From: Corynebacterium kroppenstedtii
Lineage (GTDB): Bacteria; Actinomycetota; Actinomycetes; Mycobacteriales; Mycobacteriaceae
DNA length: 64,000 nucleotides
Direction of reading: 5' to 3'
Assembly: GCF_016894245.1 (NCBI RefSeq)
Contig: NZ_CP069792.1
Span: forward strand, 1,984,001-2,048,000
A program made the position numbers and the translations under genes. Shown here piece after piece: positions 1 through 10,246 of the stretch (the first letter of the stretch is position 1; every line of letters begins with the position of its first letter). The notes beneath the pieces were generated by a model. The model did not search any database and was not told the DNA's origin. It saw nothing but the letters and a program-made list of their open reading frames with translations.

Positions 1-2
1 AC

Positions 3-60
3 CTACATGAAGGCGAACAAACTGCCGTCCCCTTTGATCAGGTCGTCCAGGAAGTTCATG
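3..60 (-). CDS. possible 18-residue ORF coupled to the FAD oxidase gene
   Basis: An ATG on the minus strand overlaps the stop codon of the FAD-linked oxidase gene as ATGA and opens a frame of 18 codons ending in TAG (MNFLDDLIKGDGSLFAFM). There is no clear ribosome binding site, so translation would depend on coupling. The peptide is amphipathic, with two acidic pairs followed by a hydrophobic end. I do not recognise it. It may be chance; the ATGA overlap and clean stop are the only support. Confidence 0.2.
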
Positions 61-1525
61 GTCGATTAGAGGCTATGTAGTGGTACATACCCCCGGGGTT
101 CATGATCGAATCCGGGTCAATCGCCTGTTTGATAGCGAGGTGTAGGTTTTGCGCTCCCTCGTCCAATTCATGGGGTAGCCACTTGCTTTTGAGATCTCCG
201 ACGCCATGCTCGCCCGTAATCGTGCCTCCGAGGGATAAACCAAGGTGGACGATCTGCTCAAACGCACTCTGAGCACGGTCGCAGGATGCTTGGTCATCAG
301 CGTCGAAGAACAAGGCCGGGTGCGTATTTCCGTCACCAGCATGTGCAATGGTCGCTATGACGACCCCGGTGTTCTTCCGAATTGCGGTCAAGCCATCGAA
401 GAAATCTGCCATGGCGGAGCGAGGAATGCATATATCCTCAATCAGTTGTCCGCCACCGTGATTGCGCTGGTATAATTCATTGGCCGGGTGAACCATCCGT
501 CGAGCGGCAACAAGAGCATCGTTGTCTGCGGGGTTATCGGAAAACGCGATGTCGATTGCATTGTGTTTGTCAGCAATCGTTGTGAATTCTTCAGTGTCCT
601 TCTTCGCCGTCGTCGAATCAGATTGCATGATCAGCATGGCACCGACATTTTCGTCGAGGCCGAAATCACCGAGCTCATTGAGCATAGAAATCGTGAGACC
701 ATCCAGCATCTCCAACATGGATGGTCGGTACCCGGATCCCATGTAAGCGGCAACCGTTTCTGCTGCGTCGCGTTCTGAGGTGAATGTAGCGACCGCGGTT
801 AGGGGAGTAGGCGGCAGGGGAATTAGTCGAAGGGTGGCCTCGACAATGACGCCAAGGGTTCCTTCTGAACCGACGAAAAGCTGAGCGAGCTCGAGCCCCG
901 CAACGCCTTTCGCAGTTTTGTGGCCTACGCGAGTTAAAGTTCCATCTGGAAGAACGACCTTGAGCTCACGCACGAAGTCGCGTGTTACGCCATATTTCAC
1001 GCAACACATTCCACCGGCATTGGTCGCAATGTTTCCCCCGATGGTGGACATTCCCACCGATCCCGGATCAGGTGGATACAGTAGCCCGTGCGGCCGGAGC
1101 GCATCTTTAAGGTCCTGGTTGATAATGCCGGGCTCTACCGTGACCGTCTGGTTGAGTTCACTAATTTCGAGGATACGATCCATCGACTTCACCGAGAGCA
1201 GAATGCAGTTTTCTTTAGCGTTAGCTCCGCCGGTTAAGCCTGTTCGGGCTCCTTGAGGCACGACGGGAATGCCATGTTCATATGCGAATCGAACGACAGA
1301 TTGAACGTCGGCGACGCTCCTGGCTCTCACGAGGGCCAAGGCGCGACCACTCGTTGGTTGGGGAGCCTCGTCATGGGAATGCGCAGCGATAACATCGTCG
1401 TCAAAGGTAATCGTGCCGTCAAAATCGTCGACGAGGATGGCGAGCTCGCGAGCTAACCTATCGCGATCTGATTCTGGTGAATCTGAGTCAGCCGACGAGT
1501 GCGGGGTCGGGATACGGACGGGCAT
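56..1525 (-). CDS. FAD-linked oxidase, glycolate/D-lactate dehydrogenase type
   Basis: A 489-residue flavoprotein of the GlcD/D-lactate dehydrogenase group (FAD_binding_4 plus FAD-oxidase C domain), expected to oxidise a 2-hydroxyacid to the 2-oxoacid. The FAD-binding half shows QGARTGLTGG at residues 91-100, PPDPGS at 151-156 and TIGGNIATNAGG at 161-172. The C-terminal half has HAGDGNTHP at 395-403 and GEHGVG at 438-443, which are the usual substrate and metal site histidines. The ATG is preceded by AGGAG at a good distance. No GlcE or GlcF iron-sulfur partner lies beside it, so it probably works as a single-subunit enzyme. The substrate cannot be read from sequence; D-lactate or glycolate are the likely ones. 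Confidence 0.9.
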   Translation of the reverse strand: MPVRIPTPHSSADSDSPESDRDRLARELAILVDDFDGTITFDDDVIAAHSHDEAPQPTSGRALALVRARSVADVQSVVRFAYEHGIPVVPQGARTGLTGGANAKENCILLSVKSMDRILEISELNQTVTVEPGIINQDLKDALRPHGLLYPPDPGSVGMSTIGGNIATNAGGMCCVKYGVTRDFVRELKVVLPDGTLTRVGHKTAKGVAGLELAQLFVGSEGTLGVIVEATLRLIPLPPTPLTAVATFTSERDAAETVAAYMGSGYRPSMLEMLDGLTISMLNELGDFGLDENVGAMLIMQSDSTTAKKDTEEFTTIADKHNAIDIAFSDNPADNDALVAARRMVHPANELYQRNHGGGQLIEDICIPRSAMADFFDGLTAIRKNTGVVIATIAHAGDGNTHPALFFDADDQASCDRAQSAFEQIVHLGLSLGGTITGEHGVGDLKSKWLPHELDEGAQNLHLAIKQAIDPDSIMNPGGMYHYIASNRP

Positions 1526-1553
1526 AGTGAACTCCTAAGGATTAATAAATCAG

Positions 1554-1570
1554 TATTCGCGAATATTTAT
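1554..1570 (-). promoter_or_regulatory. candidate promoter -10 and palindromic operator of the FAD oxidase gene
   Basis: On the minus strand a TATAAA hexamer (1565-1570) lies about 40 bases before the oxidase start codon. It abuts, sharing one base, the 12-base perfect palindrome TATTCGCGAATA (1554-1565). The palindrome would cover the transcription start, a usual place for a repressor site. The -35 region is weak. The regulator is unknown. Confidence 0.35.
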
Positions 1571-1776
1571 AGGACATTATTCAGTGAAAGAAACACATAC
1601 GTTGCTTCTTTATTGTTCGTTCAGTCAACCGCGATAATTTCCGGGGAAGGACTATTCGCACGTCAGTCACGTGTGGAGCCAGGCGCGTCGTCGTTGGAAC
1701 CGCGGGAAGCGACAAACACGGCGGTGAGGTCATCGACTGAACGTGGCGAGCGTGTTCGTGGTGAGAAGCCAGAGGT

Positions 1777-2622
1777 CTATTCGTTAAACGATTGTTTACA
1801 CGCGCTCATTGTGCCGTTCTTATATCCCTTGAGAAAAGAACTCTTACGCTCTTCTGATGATCCGTGTGTCCATTGGTCCGGGTTGACGGACTGGCCCGAT
1901 TGCTTTTGGATGGCGTCGTCGCCGATAGCTTGGGCAGTAGTCACTGCTTGCTGAACTTGGTCATCACTCAGTGGTTCAAGAATTGCGTCATCGCCTTGAG
2001 CAGCATGATTCGCCCATATTCCGGCGTAGCAATCCGCTTGAAGCTCCATCTTGACAGCGTTGGAGTCTTCTCCTGGGTTGTTGTAGTCGCTTAATCCCAG
2101 CGTGCCCTGGAGATTTTGAATGTGGTGTCCGAATTCATGGGCAACGACGTACTCCTGCGCGAAAGGTCCATTAGAGCCGCCCATGTCTTTCAGCTGTTGG
2201 AAGAATGACGTATCGAAATATGCTGTGGAATCCGACGGACAATAGAACGGGCCGGTTGATGAGCTAGCCTGTCCGCACCCCGTGGAAGTTGCCCCAGAAA
2301 ACAGCGTTAAGCCCGGCTTGGTGTAGTCGATATTTGCCTGTTCAGGCAAAATTCTGCTCCACACTCTGTCCAGTGAAATCCCTGTGTACTCGACGCGGCA
2401 GTGATCATATTTGTTCGCGTCAGCACCAGATTTACATTCCTCGCGGTTCGCTTGGTCATGTCCACCCCCGCCACCGCTATTAATCAGATCAGCCGGATTT
2501 CCGCCAAGTAGAAGGTATAAACCGACCAAAACAATGGAGCCCACGCCGCCACCTGCAGCGATGCGCCCACCACCGTGAGAAGCGCGAGAACCCGAGGCTT
2601 GAAAATCATTCTTAAACGTCAC
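1777..2622 (-). CDS. membrane-anchored neutral zinc metallopeptidase (YpfJ family)
   Basis: A 281-residue protein of the putative neutral zinc metallopeptidase family. A short basic N-terminus is followed by one membrane segment at about residues 22-42 and a glycine-rich linker. The peptidase domain lies outside the membrane, with the HEFGHH zinc site at 162-167. Two cysteine-containing stretches (63-75 and 116-128) suit an exported, possibly disulfide-bonded domain. The start is GTG with no strong ribosome binding site. A homologue next to aspS is also present in C. glutamicum. The substrate is unknown; the family is named by its motif, not by proven activity. Confidence 0.88.
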   Translation of the reverse strand: MTFKNDFQASGSRASHGGGRIAAGGGVGSIVLVGLYLLLGGNPADLINSGGGGGHDQANREECKSGADANKYDHCRVEYTGISLDRVWSRILPEQANIDYTKPGLTLFSGATSTGCGQASSSTGPFYCPSDSTAYFDTSFFQQLKDMGGSNGPFAQEYVVAHEFGHHIQNLQGTLGLSDYNNPGEDSNAVKMELQADCYAGIWANHAAQGDDAILEPLSDDQVQQAVTTAQAIGDDAIQKQSGQSVNPDQWTHGSSEERKSSFLKGYKNGTMSACKQSFNE

Positions 2623-2783
2623 AACTCATATTCTGCCAAATGCAGCACAGAAGTAGAGAGGCGGACGCCAAATAGGATTGGTCATCGGGTAAGGTGAGGA
2701 GCCGAGTGTGCCAACAACCGTTTACAGGTGGTATCGCCTCACTCTAGTGAAAGATCTCTCACGATTTTTGGAAGGATTGCCCT

Positions 2784-4577
2784 GTGCATCGCACACACCT
2801 TGCCGGTGAACTTCGTTCTCACCATGTAGGCCAGACCGTGACATTGAGTGGCTGGGTCGCTCGTCGTCGTGATCACGGTGGCGTGATTTTTATTGACTTA
2901 CGCGATCGATCGGGTCTGGCGCAGGTTGTTTTCCGCGATTCTGATGTTGCTGCACAGGCGCACCACCTTCGCAGCGAGTACTGCATCCGGGTAACGGGTG
3001 TCGTCGACGTCCGTCCTGAGGGCTCTGAGAACCCTAACCTGGATTCGGGCGCCATCGAGTTAAACGTCAACGAACTGACCATCTTGAATGCGTCGGAGGC
3101 TCTGCCTTTCCAGATCGACGATCAGTCATCATCCGGAGAAGTTGGTGAGGAAAATCGCCTCAAATACCGCTATTTAGACCTTCGACGGAAAACACAGCAT
3201 GATGCTTTGGTCCTCCGCTCGAATGTCAATCAGGCTGCGAGGTCAGTGCTCCGGAAGCACGACTTCCATGAAATCGAAACTCCTACGTTGACGCGGTCGA
3301 CGCCGGAAGGTGCTCGTGACTTCCTGGTTCCCGCTCGTTTACGTCCGGGATCCTTCTATGCCCTCCCGCAGTCGCCTCAGTTGTTTAAGCAGTTGCTGAT
3401 GGTTGGCGGCATGGAACGGTACTTTCAGATTGCTCGCTGCTACCGAGACGAAGATTTCCGCGCTGATCGGCAGCCTGAGTTCACGCAGCTCGACGTCGAA
3501 ATGAGCTTTGTTGACCAGGACGACGTGATTGCCGTTGCAGAGGACATCCTCACCGCCATTTGGAAAGAGATCGGCTACGACATTTCGACTCCGATCCCCC
3601 GCATGACCTATGCCGACGCTATGAAGTATTACGGGTCGGATAAGCCTGATCTCCGGTTCGATATCAAAATCGTTGAGTGCACGGAGTTTTTTGCCAACAC
3701 CACATTCCGTGTCTTCCAAAACCCCTATGTTGGCGCGATTGTCATGGAGGGCGGAGCTTCCCAGCCCCGGCGCCAGTTGGACGCATGGCAGGACTGGGCA
3801 AAGCAACGCGGCGCGAAAGGCTTGGCTTATATTCTCGTTGGCGACGACGGCCAGCTCTCTGGCCCCGTCGCAAAGAACATTACCGACGCTGAACGTGAAG
3901 GTATCGCCGACCATGTCGGAGCCAAGCCTGGCGATTGCATCTTCTTCGCGGCCGGCGACGCTAAATCATCTCGCGCTTTGTTAGGCGCAGCCCGCGGCGA
4001 AGTTGCCCGGAAGCTGGGTCTTATCAAGGAAGGCGATTGGGCATTCACCTGGGTTGTTGATGCTCCGCTCTTTGAGCCGGCAGCCGACGCGACGGCAGAG
4101 GGCGACGTGGCCTTAGGACACTCCGCATGGACCGCCGTCCACCACGCCTTCACATCCCCGAAGCCAGAGTGCATGGAATCCTTTGACAAAGATCCTGGTT
4201 CTGCACTGTCCTACGCGTACGACATCGTGTGTAACGGAAACGAGATCGGTGGCGGCTCAATCCGTATCCACCGCTCGGACGTGCAGCAACGAGTATTCAA
4301 CGTCATGGGCATTTCGGACGAAGAAGCGCAGGAAAAGTTTGGATTCCTCCTTGAAGCAATGAAGTTCGGTGCCCCACCGCATGGGGGTATCGCCTTCGGA
4401 TGGGACCGCATCGTCTCCCTCTTGGGTGGCTTCGATTCCATTCGCGATGTCATTGCATTCCCCAAGTCTGGTGGTGGCGTCGATCCTCTTACTGATGCAC
4501 CAGCGCCCATCACTGCAGAGCAGCGCAAAGAATCAGGCATCGACGCAAAACCAAAGAAGAAAGAAACGAAGAACTGA
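2784..4577 (+). CDS. aspS: aspartyl-tRNA synthetase
   Basis: A 597-residue class II synthetase, normal length for bacterial AspRS. An N-terminal OB-fold anticodon domain (about residues 1-105) comes first. The catalytic domain shows motif 2 around residue 222 ([13 protein letters not shown]) and motif 3 near 533-547 ([14 protein letters not shown]). The GAD-type insertion lies between motifs 2 and 3. The start is GTG with GAAGG a few bases upstream. The C-terminus ends in a lysine-rich tail of about ten residues. It charges tRNA-Asp, and perhaps also tRNA-Asn in a genus that can use the amidotransferase route; which of the two cannot be decided here. Confidence 0.97.
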   Translation: MHRTHLAGELRSHHVGQTVTLSGWVARRRDHGGVIFIDLRDRSGLAQVVFRDSDVAAQAHHLRSEYCIRVTGVVDVRPEGSENPNLDSGAIELNVNELTILNASEALPFQIDDQSSSGEVGEENRLKYRYLDLRRKTQHDALVLRSNVNQAARSVLRKHDFHEIETPTLTRSTPEGARDFLVPARLRPGSFYALPQSPQLFKQLLMVGGMERYFQIARCYRDEDFRADRQPEFTQLDVEMSFVDQDDVIAVAEDILTAIWKEIGYDISTPIPRMTYADAMKYYGSDKPDLRFDIKIVECTEFFANTTFRVFQNPYVGAIVMEGGASQPRRQLDAWQDWAKQRGAKGLAYILVGDDGQLSGPVAKNITDAEREGIADHVGAKPGDCIFFAAGDAKSSRALLGAARGEVARKLGLIKEGDWAFTWVVDAPLFEPAADATAEGDVALGHSAWTAVHHAFTSPKPECMESFDKDPGSALSYAYDIVCNGNEIGGGSIRIHRSDVQQRVFNVMGISDEEAQEKFGFLLEAMKFGAPPHGGIAFGWDRIVSLLGGFDSIRDVIAFPKSGGGVDPLTDAPAPITAEQRKESGIDAKPKKKETKN

Positions 4578-4663
4578 TTTTCCATGCGAACAGCGTTTCG
4601 GCGGGTTTACTGTACGTGATGGAACGGGAATGTCCCGGCGTAGACAAGGAGTAGTGGCACACA

Positions 4664-5941
4664 GTGCTATCCACTGATACGGTCATGAGCGCAGCCTCTG
4701 ACTTATTGGGTAACAGGCTTGGCGGCCAACCCCACCTGTCCGATCCAGACGATCTAGGAGGGTCAGGGTCTGCGTTAGTCTTACGTGCGCGCGTCGCCAC
4801 TAACCCCTTCCTGCATGAACGAACAGTGATCATTAAGCATTTGCCGCCAGAATCGTTGAGCGGTCCTGATCCAGCACTCGTTCGTGAGATTGTCGCGTAT
4901 CAATTCACCAATTCGCTTGCTAATGAATCTCGCCCTGGTCCGGTCATGTTGGCATATGACCTGGACAAAAGGTTAATGGTCACCACAGACGCTGGATCAG
5001 TCGACAATCTTATCGACGTATGGGACACCAGCTCAGATGACGATAAAGCGAAGTTGGTGAGGCGACTCGGCACATCCTTGGGACGCATGCATCGTGCGAC
5101 CGCTGGAGCGGAAGATGATTTCGCAACGCTACTTCGTCGCATGATGTCCCGAGCAAAAGCCGGCCGTGAGCTAGCCGTCGCCCGTGGACGCGTCCTAACT
5201 GACGCCATTGACTACGGGTTGAGCATGGTGGAAAAGCTAGGCGTTGATGTTCCAGCAGAAGTGTCAGACTTTGCTGCTGATTCATCACGACGGTTGGCTT
5301 CGGGTCAGCATAGGGCTTTTACGCCGTTCGACCTGTCGCCTGACAATATTCTGTGTGGCAGCCACAGGATCACGTATCTTGACTTTGAGTGGGCCGGCTT
5401 CCGCGATGTCACCTTTGACGTTGCGTGCGTGATTGCCGGCTTCCCTCAATATGCCGAGGGCACTGCCCTTAACGGAGAACTCAGCCGGAAGTTCGTTGAC
5501 GCGTGGCGCCATGAAGTGAGCGGAATGTGGCCGAATGTGCTCAACGATGAACGCTTGCGTGCGCGAATAGTAACAGCCTTGGTAGGGTGGTCGCTTCTGT
5601 CACTAGCCATCTTGGAAGCTGGAGGGCTCACTGCGCTGATTGATAAAGTACGGCTCACTACTGACGGGAACCAGAATAAGGCATCGACTAGTGGAACCGC
5701 TCCCAAGGAGGACTCTGAGGCTTCGGATCTGGACCGGTCTATTGACTTTAGGGGACAGCATATCCTCCATGGTCGCGCGCGAACACGAGATCAATTGGTC
5801 ATTCGTCGCGACATTATTCAGACATTCGAAGCCCTTGGGGCTTTAGCCGAACGTGGCCAAGACCCCAGATTTCCCGCTGTCTCAGCTTTTAGTCGAGAGG
5901 TCTGCACGGCAGTGAAAAACTTGGAGCGCTCCGGCTCATAA
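4664..5941 (+). CDS. phosphotransferase-fold protein (APH-like kinase family)
   Basis: A 425-residue protein with an aminoglycoside phosphotransferase/choline kinase-like fold. The catalytic loop reads TPFDLSPDNIL, with the catalytic Asp at residue 223 and the metal-binding Asn at 228; the usual His before the Asp is replaced by Phe. The DFE metal motif is at 240-242. Residues about 332-356 form a hydrophilic Ser/Thr/Glu-rich segment. The start is uncertain: GTG at 4664 has AAGGAG 12 bases upstream, and ATG at 4685 is an alternative. It lies between aspS and rarA in the same direction. I infer a small-molecule kinase; antibiotic resistance should not be assumed, because the gene is in a conserved chromosomal block. 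Confidence 0.75.
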   Translation: MLSTDTVMSAASDLLGNRLGGQPHLSDPDDLGGSGSALVLRARVATNPFLHERTVIIKHLPPESLSGPDPALVREIVAYQFTNSLANESRPGPVMLAYDLDKRLMVTTDAGSVDNLIDVWDTSSDDDKAKLVRRLGTSLGRMHRATAGAEDDFATLLRRMMSRAKAGRELAVARGRVLTDAIDYGLSMVEKLGVDVPAEVSDFAADSSRRLASGQHRAFTPFDLSPDNILCGSHRITYLDFEWAGFRDVTFDVACVIAGFPQYAEGTALNGELSRKFVDAWRHEVSGMWPNVLNDERLRARIVTALVGWSLLSLAILEAGGLTALIDKVRLTTDGNQNKASTSGTAPKEDSEASDLDRSIDFRGQHILHGRARTRDQLVIRRDIIQTFEALGALAERGQDPRFPAVSAFSREVCTAVKNLERSGS

Positions 5942-5960
5942 CACATGAGGGATCCCATAT

Positions 5961-7349
5961 ATGACGGATGATGACACGAATTCGGGTCAGTCCGGATTGT
6001 TCGGCAACCCGCTTGACACCTCTTCTTCCTCAACAGAGTCATCTGCGGACTATTTTCATCCAGGGGCGTCGGCGCCTTTAGCAGTGCGTATGCGGCCGCG
6101 TAACTTGGATGAGGTCGTAGGCCAAGAGCATGTTCTTGGGCCGGGTTCGCCATTACGCCGTCTCGTTGAGGGAGCGGGGGATTCGTCGGTCATTCTTTTT
6201 GGTCCACCGGGGACCGGTAAAACGACGATCGCGTCCCTTGTTTCCTCCACGACCGGACGTCGCTTTCGGGTGCTCTCCGCTCTGAGTTCTGGAGTTAAAG
6301 AGATTCGGAGCGTCCTTAAGGAGGCACGTCAAGCCCTTATTGACGGCATTCAAACCGTCCTTTTTATCGACGAGGTACATAGATTTTCGAAAACCCAGCA
6401 GGATGCGCTTCTCGCGGCCGTCGAAAATCGAACAGTGCTGCTCGTCGCGGCGACGACTGAGAACCCTAACTTCGCTGTCGTCGGGCCATTGCTCTCACGG
6501 TCGTTACTTGTTCAGCTGGAGCCACTCGATGACGAGGCTATACGCACGGTGATCCTCCGCTCTGTCTCGTCACAGCGAGGATTAGCCGGGAGAGTCCTTA
6601 TCGACGACGAGGCTGTGAACTCGATTGTTGCGATGGCGGGAGGCGATGCACGACGTGCGCTGACCTATGTAGAGGCTTCAGCACAGTCTTTGAACGATGG
6701 CGAGACTATAACGCCGGAGATTGTCGCCAACAATGTTGATCGCGCGTTAGTGAAATATGACCGTGATGGTGACCAACACTATGACGTGATTAGTGCGTTC
6801 ATTAAGTCAGTTCGTGGATCTGACGTCGACGCTGCTTTGCATTACCTAGCGCGGATGGTGGAAGCGGGGGAGGATCCGCGGTTTATCGCGCGTCGGCTAG
6901 TCATTCTGGCGAGTGAAGATATTGGAATGGCGGATCCAAACGCCCTCCAGACTGCCGTCGCGGCGATGCATGCAGTATCGATGATCGGCATGCCTGAAGC
7001 GCGTATCACGCTTGCCCAAGCGACCATCCATCTAGCTACTGCTGCGAAATCAAATGCGGTGATAGTGGCCATTGATTCAGCAATCAAGGATGTGCGGAAG
7101 GGCAAGGCGGGAGCTATCCCCTCACATCTGCGTGATGGCCACTATGAAGGCGCGAAGCGTATTGGTAGCGCTGTTGGATACGTGTATCCACATGATGATC
7201 CTCGTGGCGTGGTCACACAGCAATATCCACCTAATGAGGTGATTGACCAGCGCTACTATGTGCCTACCACGCATGGCGACGAGCGAGCCCTACAATCGCG
7301 CCTCGAGGCTATCGAACAGATCGTGAGAGGAAAGAAATCGTCATCGTAG
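5961..7349 (+). CDS. rarA: replication-associated recombination protein A (AAA+ ATPase)
   Basis: A 462-residue AAA+ ATPase of the RarA/MgsA/WRNIP1 family, which acts at stalled replication forks and single-strand gaps. Walker A (GPPGTGKTT) is at residues 81-89 and Walker B (IDEVH) at 136-140. The C-terminal MgsA tetramerisation region includes the conserved EDIGMADP stretch. The first 35 residues are Ser/Thr-rich and poorly conserved. A GAGGG ribosome binding site precedes ATG. It starts 19 bases after the phosphotransferase gene, so the two are probably cotranscribed. Confidence 0.95.
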   Translation: MTDDDTNSGQSGLFGNPLDTSSSSTESSADYFHPGASAPLAVRMRPRNLDEVVGQEHVLGPGSPLRRLVEGAGDSSVILFGPPGTGKTTIASLVSSTTGRRFRVLSALSSGVKEIRSVLKEARQALIDGIQTVLFIDEVHRFSKTQQDALLAAVENRTVLLVAATTENPNFAVVGPLLSRSLLVQLEPLDDEAIRTVILRSVSSQRGLAGRVLIDDEAVNSIVAMAGGDARRALTYVEASAQSLNDGETITPEIVANNVDRALVKYDRDGDQHYDVISAFIKSVRGSDVDAALHYLARMVEAGEDPRFIARRLVILASEDIGMADPNALQTAVAAMHAVSMIGMPEARITLAQATIHLATAAKSNAVIVAIDSAIKDVRKGKAGAIPSHLRDGHYEGAKRIGSAVGYVYPHDDPRGVVTQQYPPNEVIDQRYYVPTTHGDERALQSRLEAIEQIVRGKKSSS

Positions 7350-7492
7350 AATTTTTCGGCGCCCGAGAGATTCGTTTATTACCTTTTTCGACCCTCTGCA
7401 GAATTGGTTGATGGGGCCTATAGTGGTCACTACGTACTTCTAACGATTAATGACCATTGCGATGGCGTGGTCATCGAGGAGTTGACCACAGC

Positions 7493-8134
7493 ATGGCGGA
7501 ATTTATTTCTGCGCGGTGGCAAGACATTCTTTTTCGGTGCTACCAGCACGGAAGTCTCGTTATACAGTCGCTGATTATCGCTTCCATTATCGCTTTAATA
7601 TTGGCAGTTATTGTCACGTCTTTTCGCACACTAGCGCCTATTGCAAATGCTATTTCTGCTATCGGGCTCACAATCCCATCATTCGCCCTCTTAGGAATGC
7701 TCATTCCAATAGTCGGAATTGGGACCTTGCCGTCTATCGTCGTCGTGTGCTTTTATGCCACGTTGCCTATTCTTCGAAATGCGGTGGTCGGTTTAGATGG
7801 AGTTAGCCCGACTTTAGTTGAGGCTGCTCGTGGACAAGGCATGAGCTCATTAGGAATTTTAACAAAAGTAAAGTTGCCTATCGCCTGGCCAGTGATTATG
7901 ACCGGTATTCGTGTCTCGGCTCAAATGTCCATGGGAGTGGCTGCTATCGCCGCTTATGCATTAGGGCCTGGTCTTGGTGGTTACATCTACACCGGATTGA
8001 GCCAAATTGGCGGTGCGAATGCTGTGAACTACGCAGTAGTTGGAACAGTAGGTGTGGTTATTGTTGCCCTCATTGTTGATTTCGCACTTATTGGATTCGG
8101 TCGGCTAACAATCCCGCAAGGCTTGAGAAGGTAA
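7493..8134 (+). CDS. compatible-solute ABC transporter permease (ProW/OpuCB type)
   Basis: A 213-residue inner-membrane permease with about six hydrophobic segments and the BPD_transp_1 coupling loop (EAARGQGMSSLGILTKVKLP). It belongs to the glycine betaine/carnitine/choline importer group. I chose the ATG at 7493, which has GAGGAG 11 bases upstream, over an in-frame TTG at 7457. It is the first gene of a four-gene operon and its stop codon lies two bases before the ATPase gene. The order permease-ATPase-permease-receptor resembles E. coli yehWXYZ more than proVWX. Its DNA looks more AT-rich than the flanking housekeeping genes. Confidence 0.88.
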   Translation: MAEFISARWQDILFRCYQHGSLVIQSLIIASIIALILAVIVTSFRTLAPIANAISAIGLTIPSFALLGMLIPIVGIGTLPSIVVVCFYATLPILRNAVVGLDGVSPTLVEAARGQGMSSLGILTKVKLPIAWPVIMTGIRVSAQMSMGVAAIAAYALGPGLGGYIYTGLSQIGGANAVNYAVVGTVGVVIVALIVDFALIGFGRLTIPQGLRR

Positions 8135-8136
8135 AA

Positions 8137-9399
8137 ATGTCATCATTTAATACCCGTCATCACCGGATCCACAATTCGGGACACTCGGTACATAAATCAA
8201 ACGCTGTCGGCGAAGCCTCCGGTCGATCTGGCGTTGACATTGTGTTGGACGGTGTACAGAAAAAATTTCCGGGCCAAGAGACGCCGGCTGTCACGCATCT
8301 AGATCTCACCATTGATGCCGGTAACACCGTCATGTTCGTCGGACCGTCGGGTTGTGGGAAGACGACCTCCCTTAAAATGATTAACCGGCTTATTGAACCC
8401 ACATCCGGGCATATTTTCATCGATGGGGACGATGTTACGAAGAAAAATGCCACCGAGCTTCGACGAAAAATTGGTTACGTTATTCAGGGAGGCAGTCTCC
8501 TTCCTCACCTCACTGTAGGAGATAACGTCGGGCTTGTTCCTGGACTCTTGAAGTGGAAAAAGAGTGATATAAGCGCTCGATCGGATGAGCTTTTAGACAT
8601 GGTTGGCCTCGATCCATCGGTCTATCGGGACCGTTACCCGCGTGAACTCTCGGGAGGCCAGCAACAACGAGTGGGAGTTGCTCGCGGTCTTGCTGCTGAT
8701 CCTCCAGTTATTCTGATGGACGAGCCTTTCGGGGCCGTTGACCCAATCACGCGAAATCACCTGCAGGATGAACTTCTTTCTATCCAAGAAGATCTTCACA
8801 AAACGATCATCTGCGTGTCCCATGACATTGATGAAGCAATCAAACTAGGTGACAAAATCGTCATCTTTAACGTCGGTGGTGTTGTCAAGCAATATGACAC
8901 TCCCCAAAATATTTTGTCATCCCCGGCTAATAACTTTGTTGCTGATTTTGTGGGGTCAGGATCTCGGTTAAAGCAGTTAGCCCTTCTTAAGGTATCGGAT
9001 ATGCAACTCGATCAACCACCAGTATGCCACATAGGTGATCGAGTCGACGACGTTACTGAGCGGGTTACGAGTGCTGGAGAGGATTCTGTAGTCATTCTCG
9101 ATGAGGGTGAAAGACCTAAAGACTGGGTATACCTTGAAGGTATTTCACGATTTGAATACGTTCCGACACCTACGGTGAAACTGCAGACAGTGGTGGACCT
9201 CCGATCCACACTTAACAACGCCTTAGATTCCATGCTGTCATCGAGTCATGGCGGCGCGCTGGTGACAGATCGGGACCGCTACGTCGGCACTATTAACTAC
9301 GAAAAAGTTAATCAGTATGTCCACCAGCAAACACGACCGGATCACGAGGCAAAACCCATTCTCTGGAACTCGAGCACGGAACGTGATGCCGATGTCTAA
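8137..9399 (+). CDS. compatible-solute ABC transporter ATPase with CBS region (ProV/OpuCA type)
   Basis: A 420-residue ATPase. Walker A (GPSGCGKTT) is at about residues 69-77, the signature LSGGQQQR at 171-178 and Walker B (VILMDEP) at 191-197, all as expected for ProV/OpuCA. Residues about 290-410 form a divergent C-terminal region with at least one recognisable CBS motif ([13 protein letters not shown]), the part that senses ionic strength or cyclic-di-AMP in OpuA/OpuC relatives. An extra hydrophilic N-terminus of about 30 residues precedes the ABC core. GAGAAGG lies just before ATG. The end overlaps the start of the second permease gene. Confidence 0.92.
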   Translation: MSSFNTRHHRIHNSGHSVHKSNAVGEASGRSGVDIVLDGVQKKFPGQETPAVTHLDLTIDAGNTVMFVGPSGCGKTTSLKMINRLIEPTSGHIFIDGDDVTKKNATELRRKIGYVIQGGSLLPHLTVGDNVGLVPGLLKWKKSDISARSDELLDMVGLDPSVYRDRYPRELSGGQQQRVGVARGLAADPPVILMDEPFGAVDPITRNHLQDELLSIQEDLHKTIICVSHDIDEAIKLGDKIVIFNVGGVVKQYDTPQNILSSPANNFVADFVGSGSRLKQLALLKVSDMQLDQPPVCHIGDRVDDVTERVTSAGEDSVVILDEGERPKDWVYLEGISRFEYVPTPTVKLQTVVDLRSTLNNALDSMLSSSHGGALVTDRDRYVGTINYEKVNQYVHQQTRPDHEAKPILWNSSTERDADV

Positions 9400-10246
9400 A
9401 TTGACCTCCCACCATTCAGACTCATCTGCGACGCAAATCCGCGAATCAGGTCAGTCGCACAACACCGACCGCGCTCCACATCGTGGGACGTATAGCAAGA
9501 TCCGCAATCTCCAGATAACCAAGGAGGATAAGCTCCTCGTTTTTGGGACGCCTATCCTCATCCTCGTTGTGTTCGGGATCTGGTTCATATGGCGGACGAC
9601 TACAACACTGACAGATGTAGAAATGCGCCAGCTAGCATGGTCAGTGATCGGCCGCCGAACTCTTGAGCATCTTTGCATCGTCGTTATCTCAGCGATTATC
9701 GTGCTTGCCGTAGGCCTGCCTTTGGGGATTGTGCTCACGCGACAGCGAATGAAGTTTTTAGTTCCTATCGTTACCGGGATCGGCAATGCGGGGCAATCAG
9801 CACCTGTTATCGGGGTGATCGTGCTCCTGGCGATGTGGCTGGGCTTCGGCACACCAGTCGCTATCTTGTCGTTATCTTTGTATGCCTTCCTCCCCGTTTT
9901 GGCTAACACCATCGCAGGACTCCAGGGCGTAGACAAAGAGCTTATCGAAAGCGCTCGGGGGATGGGAATGACGCCGTGGCAAATATTGTGGCGAATCGAA
10001 ATTCCTCTGGCTTCCTCTGTCATTCTTAATGGTGTTCGCACCGCATTGGTCTTATTGGTAGGGGTCGGTGCCTTTGCTACCTTTATTGATGCTGGTGGGC
10101 TGGGTGCTCTGATTCAATCTGGGATCGTCTTGTTCCGTTATCGCGTCTTGGTTTCGGGAGCGATACTCGTTGCATTGTTGGCATTGTTCGTCGATTGGAT
10201 TGGTCGAATAGTTGAAATAGCAGTGACACCGAAGGGAATATCATGA
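9386..10246 (+). CDS. compatible-solute ABC transporter permease, second subunit
   Basis: A 286-residue permease with a hydrophilic N-terminus of about 50 residues and some six membrane segments. The coupling loop reads ESARGMGMTPWQILWRIEIP. It pairs with the permease at 7493 to form the channel. ATG 9386 or 9392 is the likely start; both lie inside the end of the ATPase gene, so translation is coupled. A longer frame opens at 9317 but would overlap the ATPase gene by 83 bases. The stop overlaps the receptor start as ATGA. Confidence 0.87.
   Translation: MPMSKLTSHHSDSSATQIRESGQSHNTDRAPHRGTYSKIRNLQITKEDKLLVFGTPILILVVFGIWFIWRTTTTLTDVEMRQLAWSVIGRRTLEHLCIVVISAIIVLAVGLPLGIVLTRQRMKFLVPIVTGIGNAGQSAPVIGVIVLLAMWLGFGTPVAILSLSLYAFLPVLANTIAGLQGVDKELIESARGMGMTPWQILWRIEIPLASSVILNGVRTALVLLVGVGAFATFIDAGGLGALIQSGIVLFRYRVLVSGAILVALLALFVDWIGRIVEIAVTPKGIS

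Noticed and set aside
4664..5941. Aminoglycoside resistance gene
   Set aside because: Only the fold is shared. The gene is between aspS and rarA in a conserved chromosomal block and has no sign of mobility.
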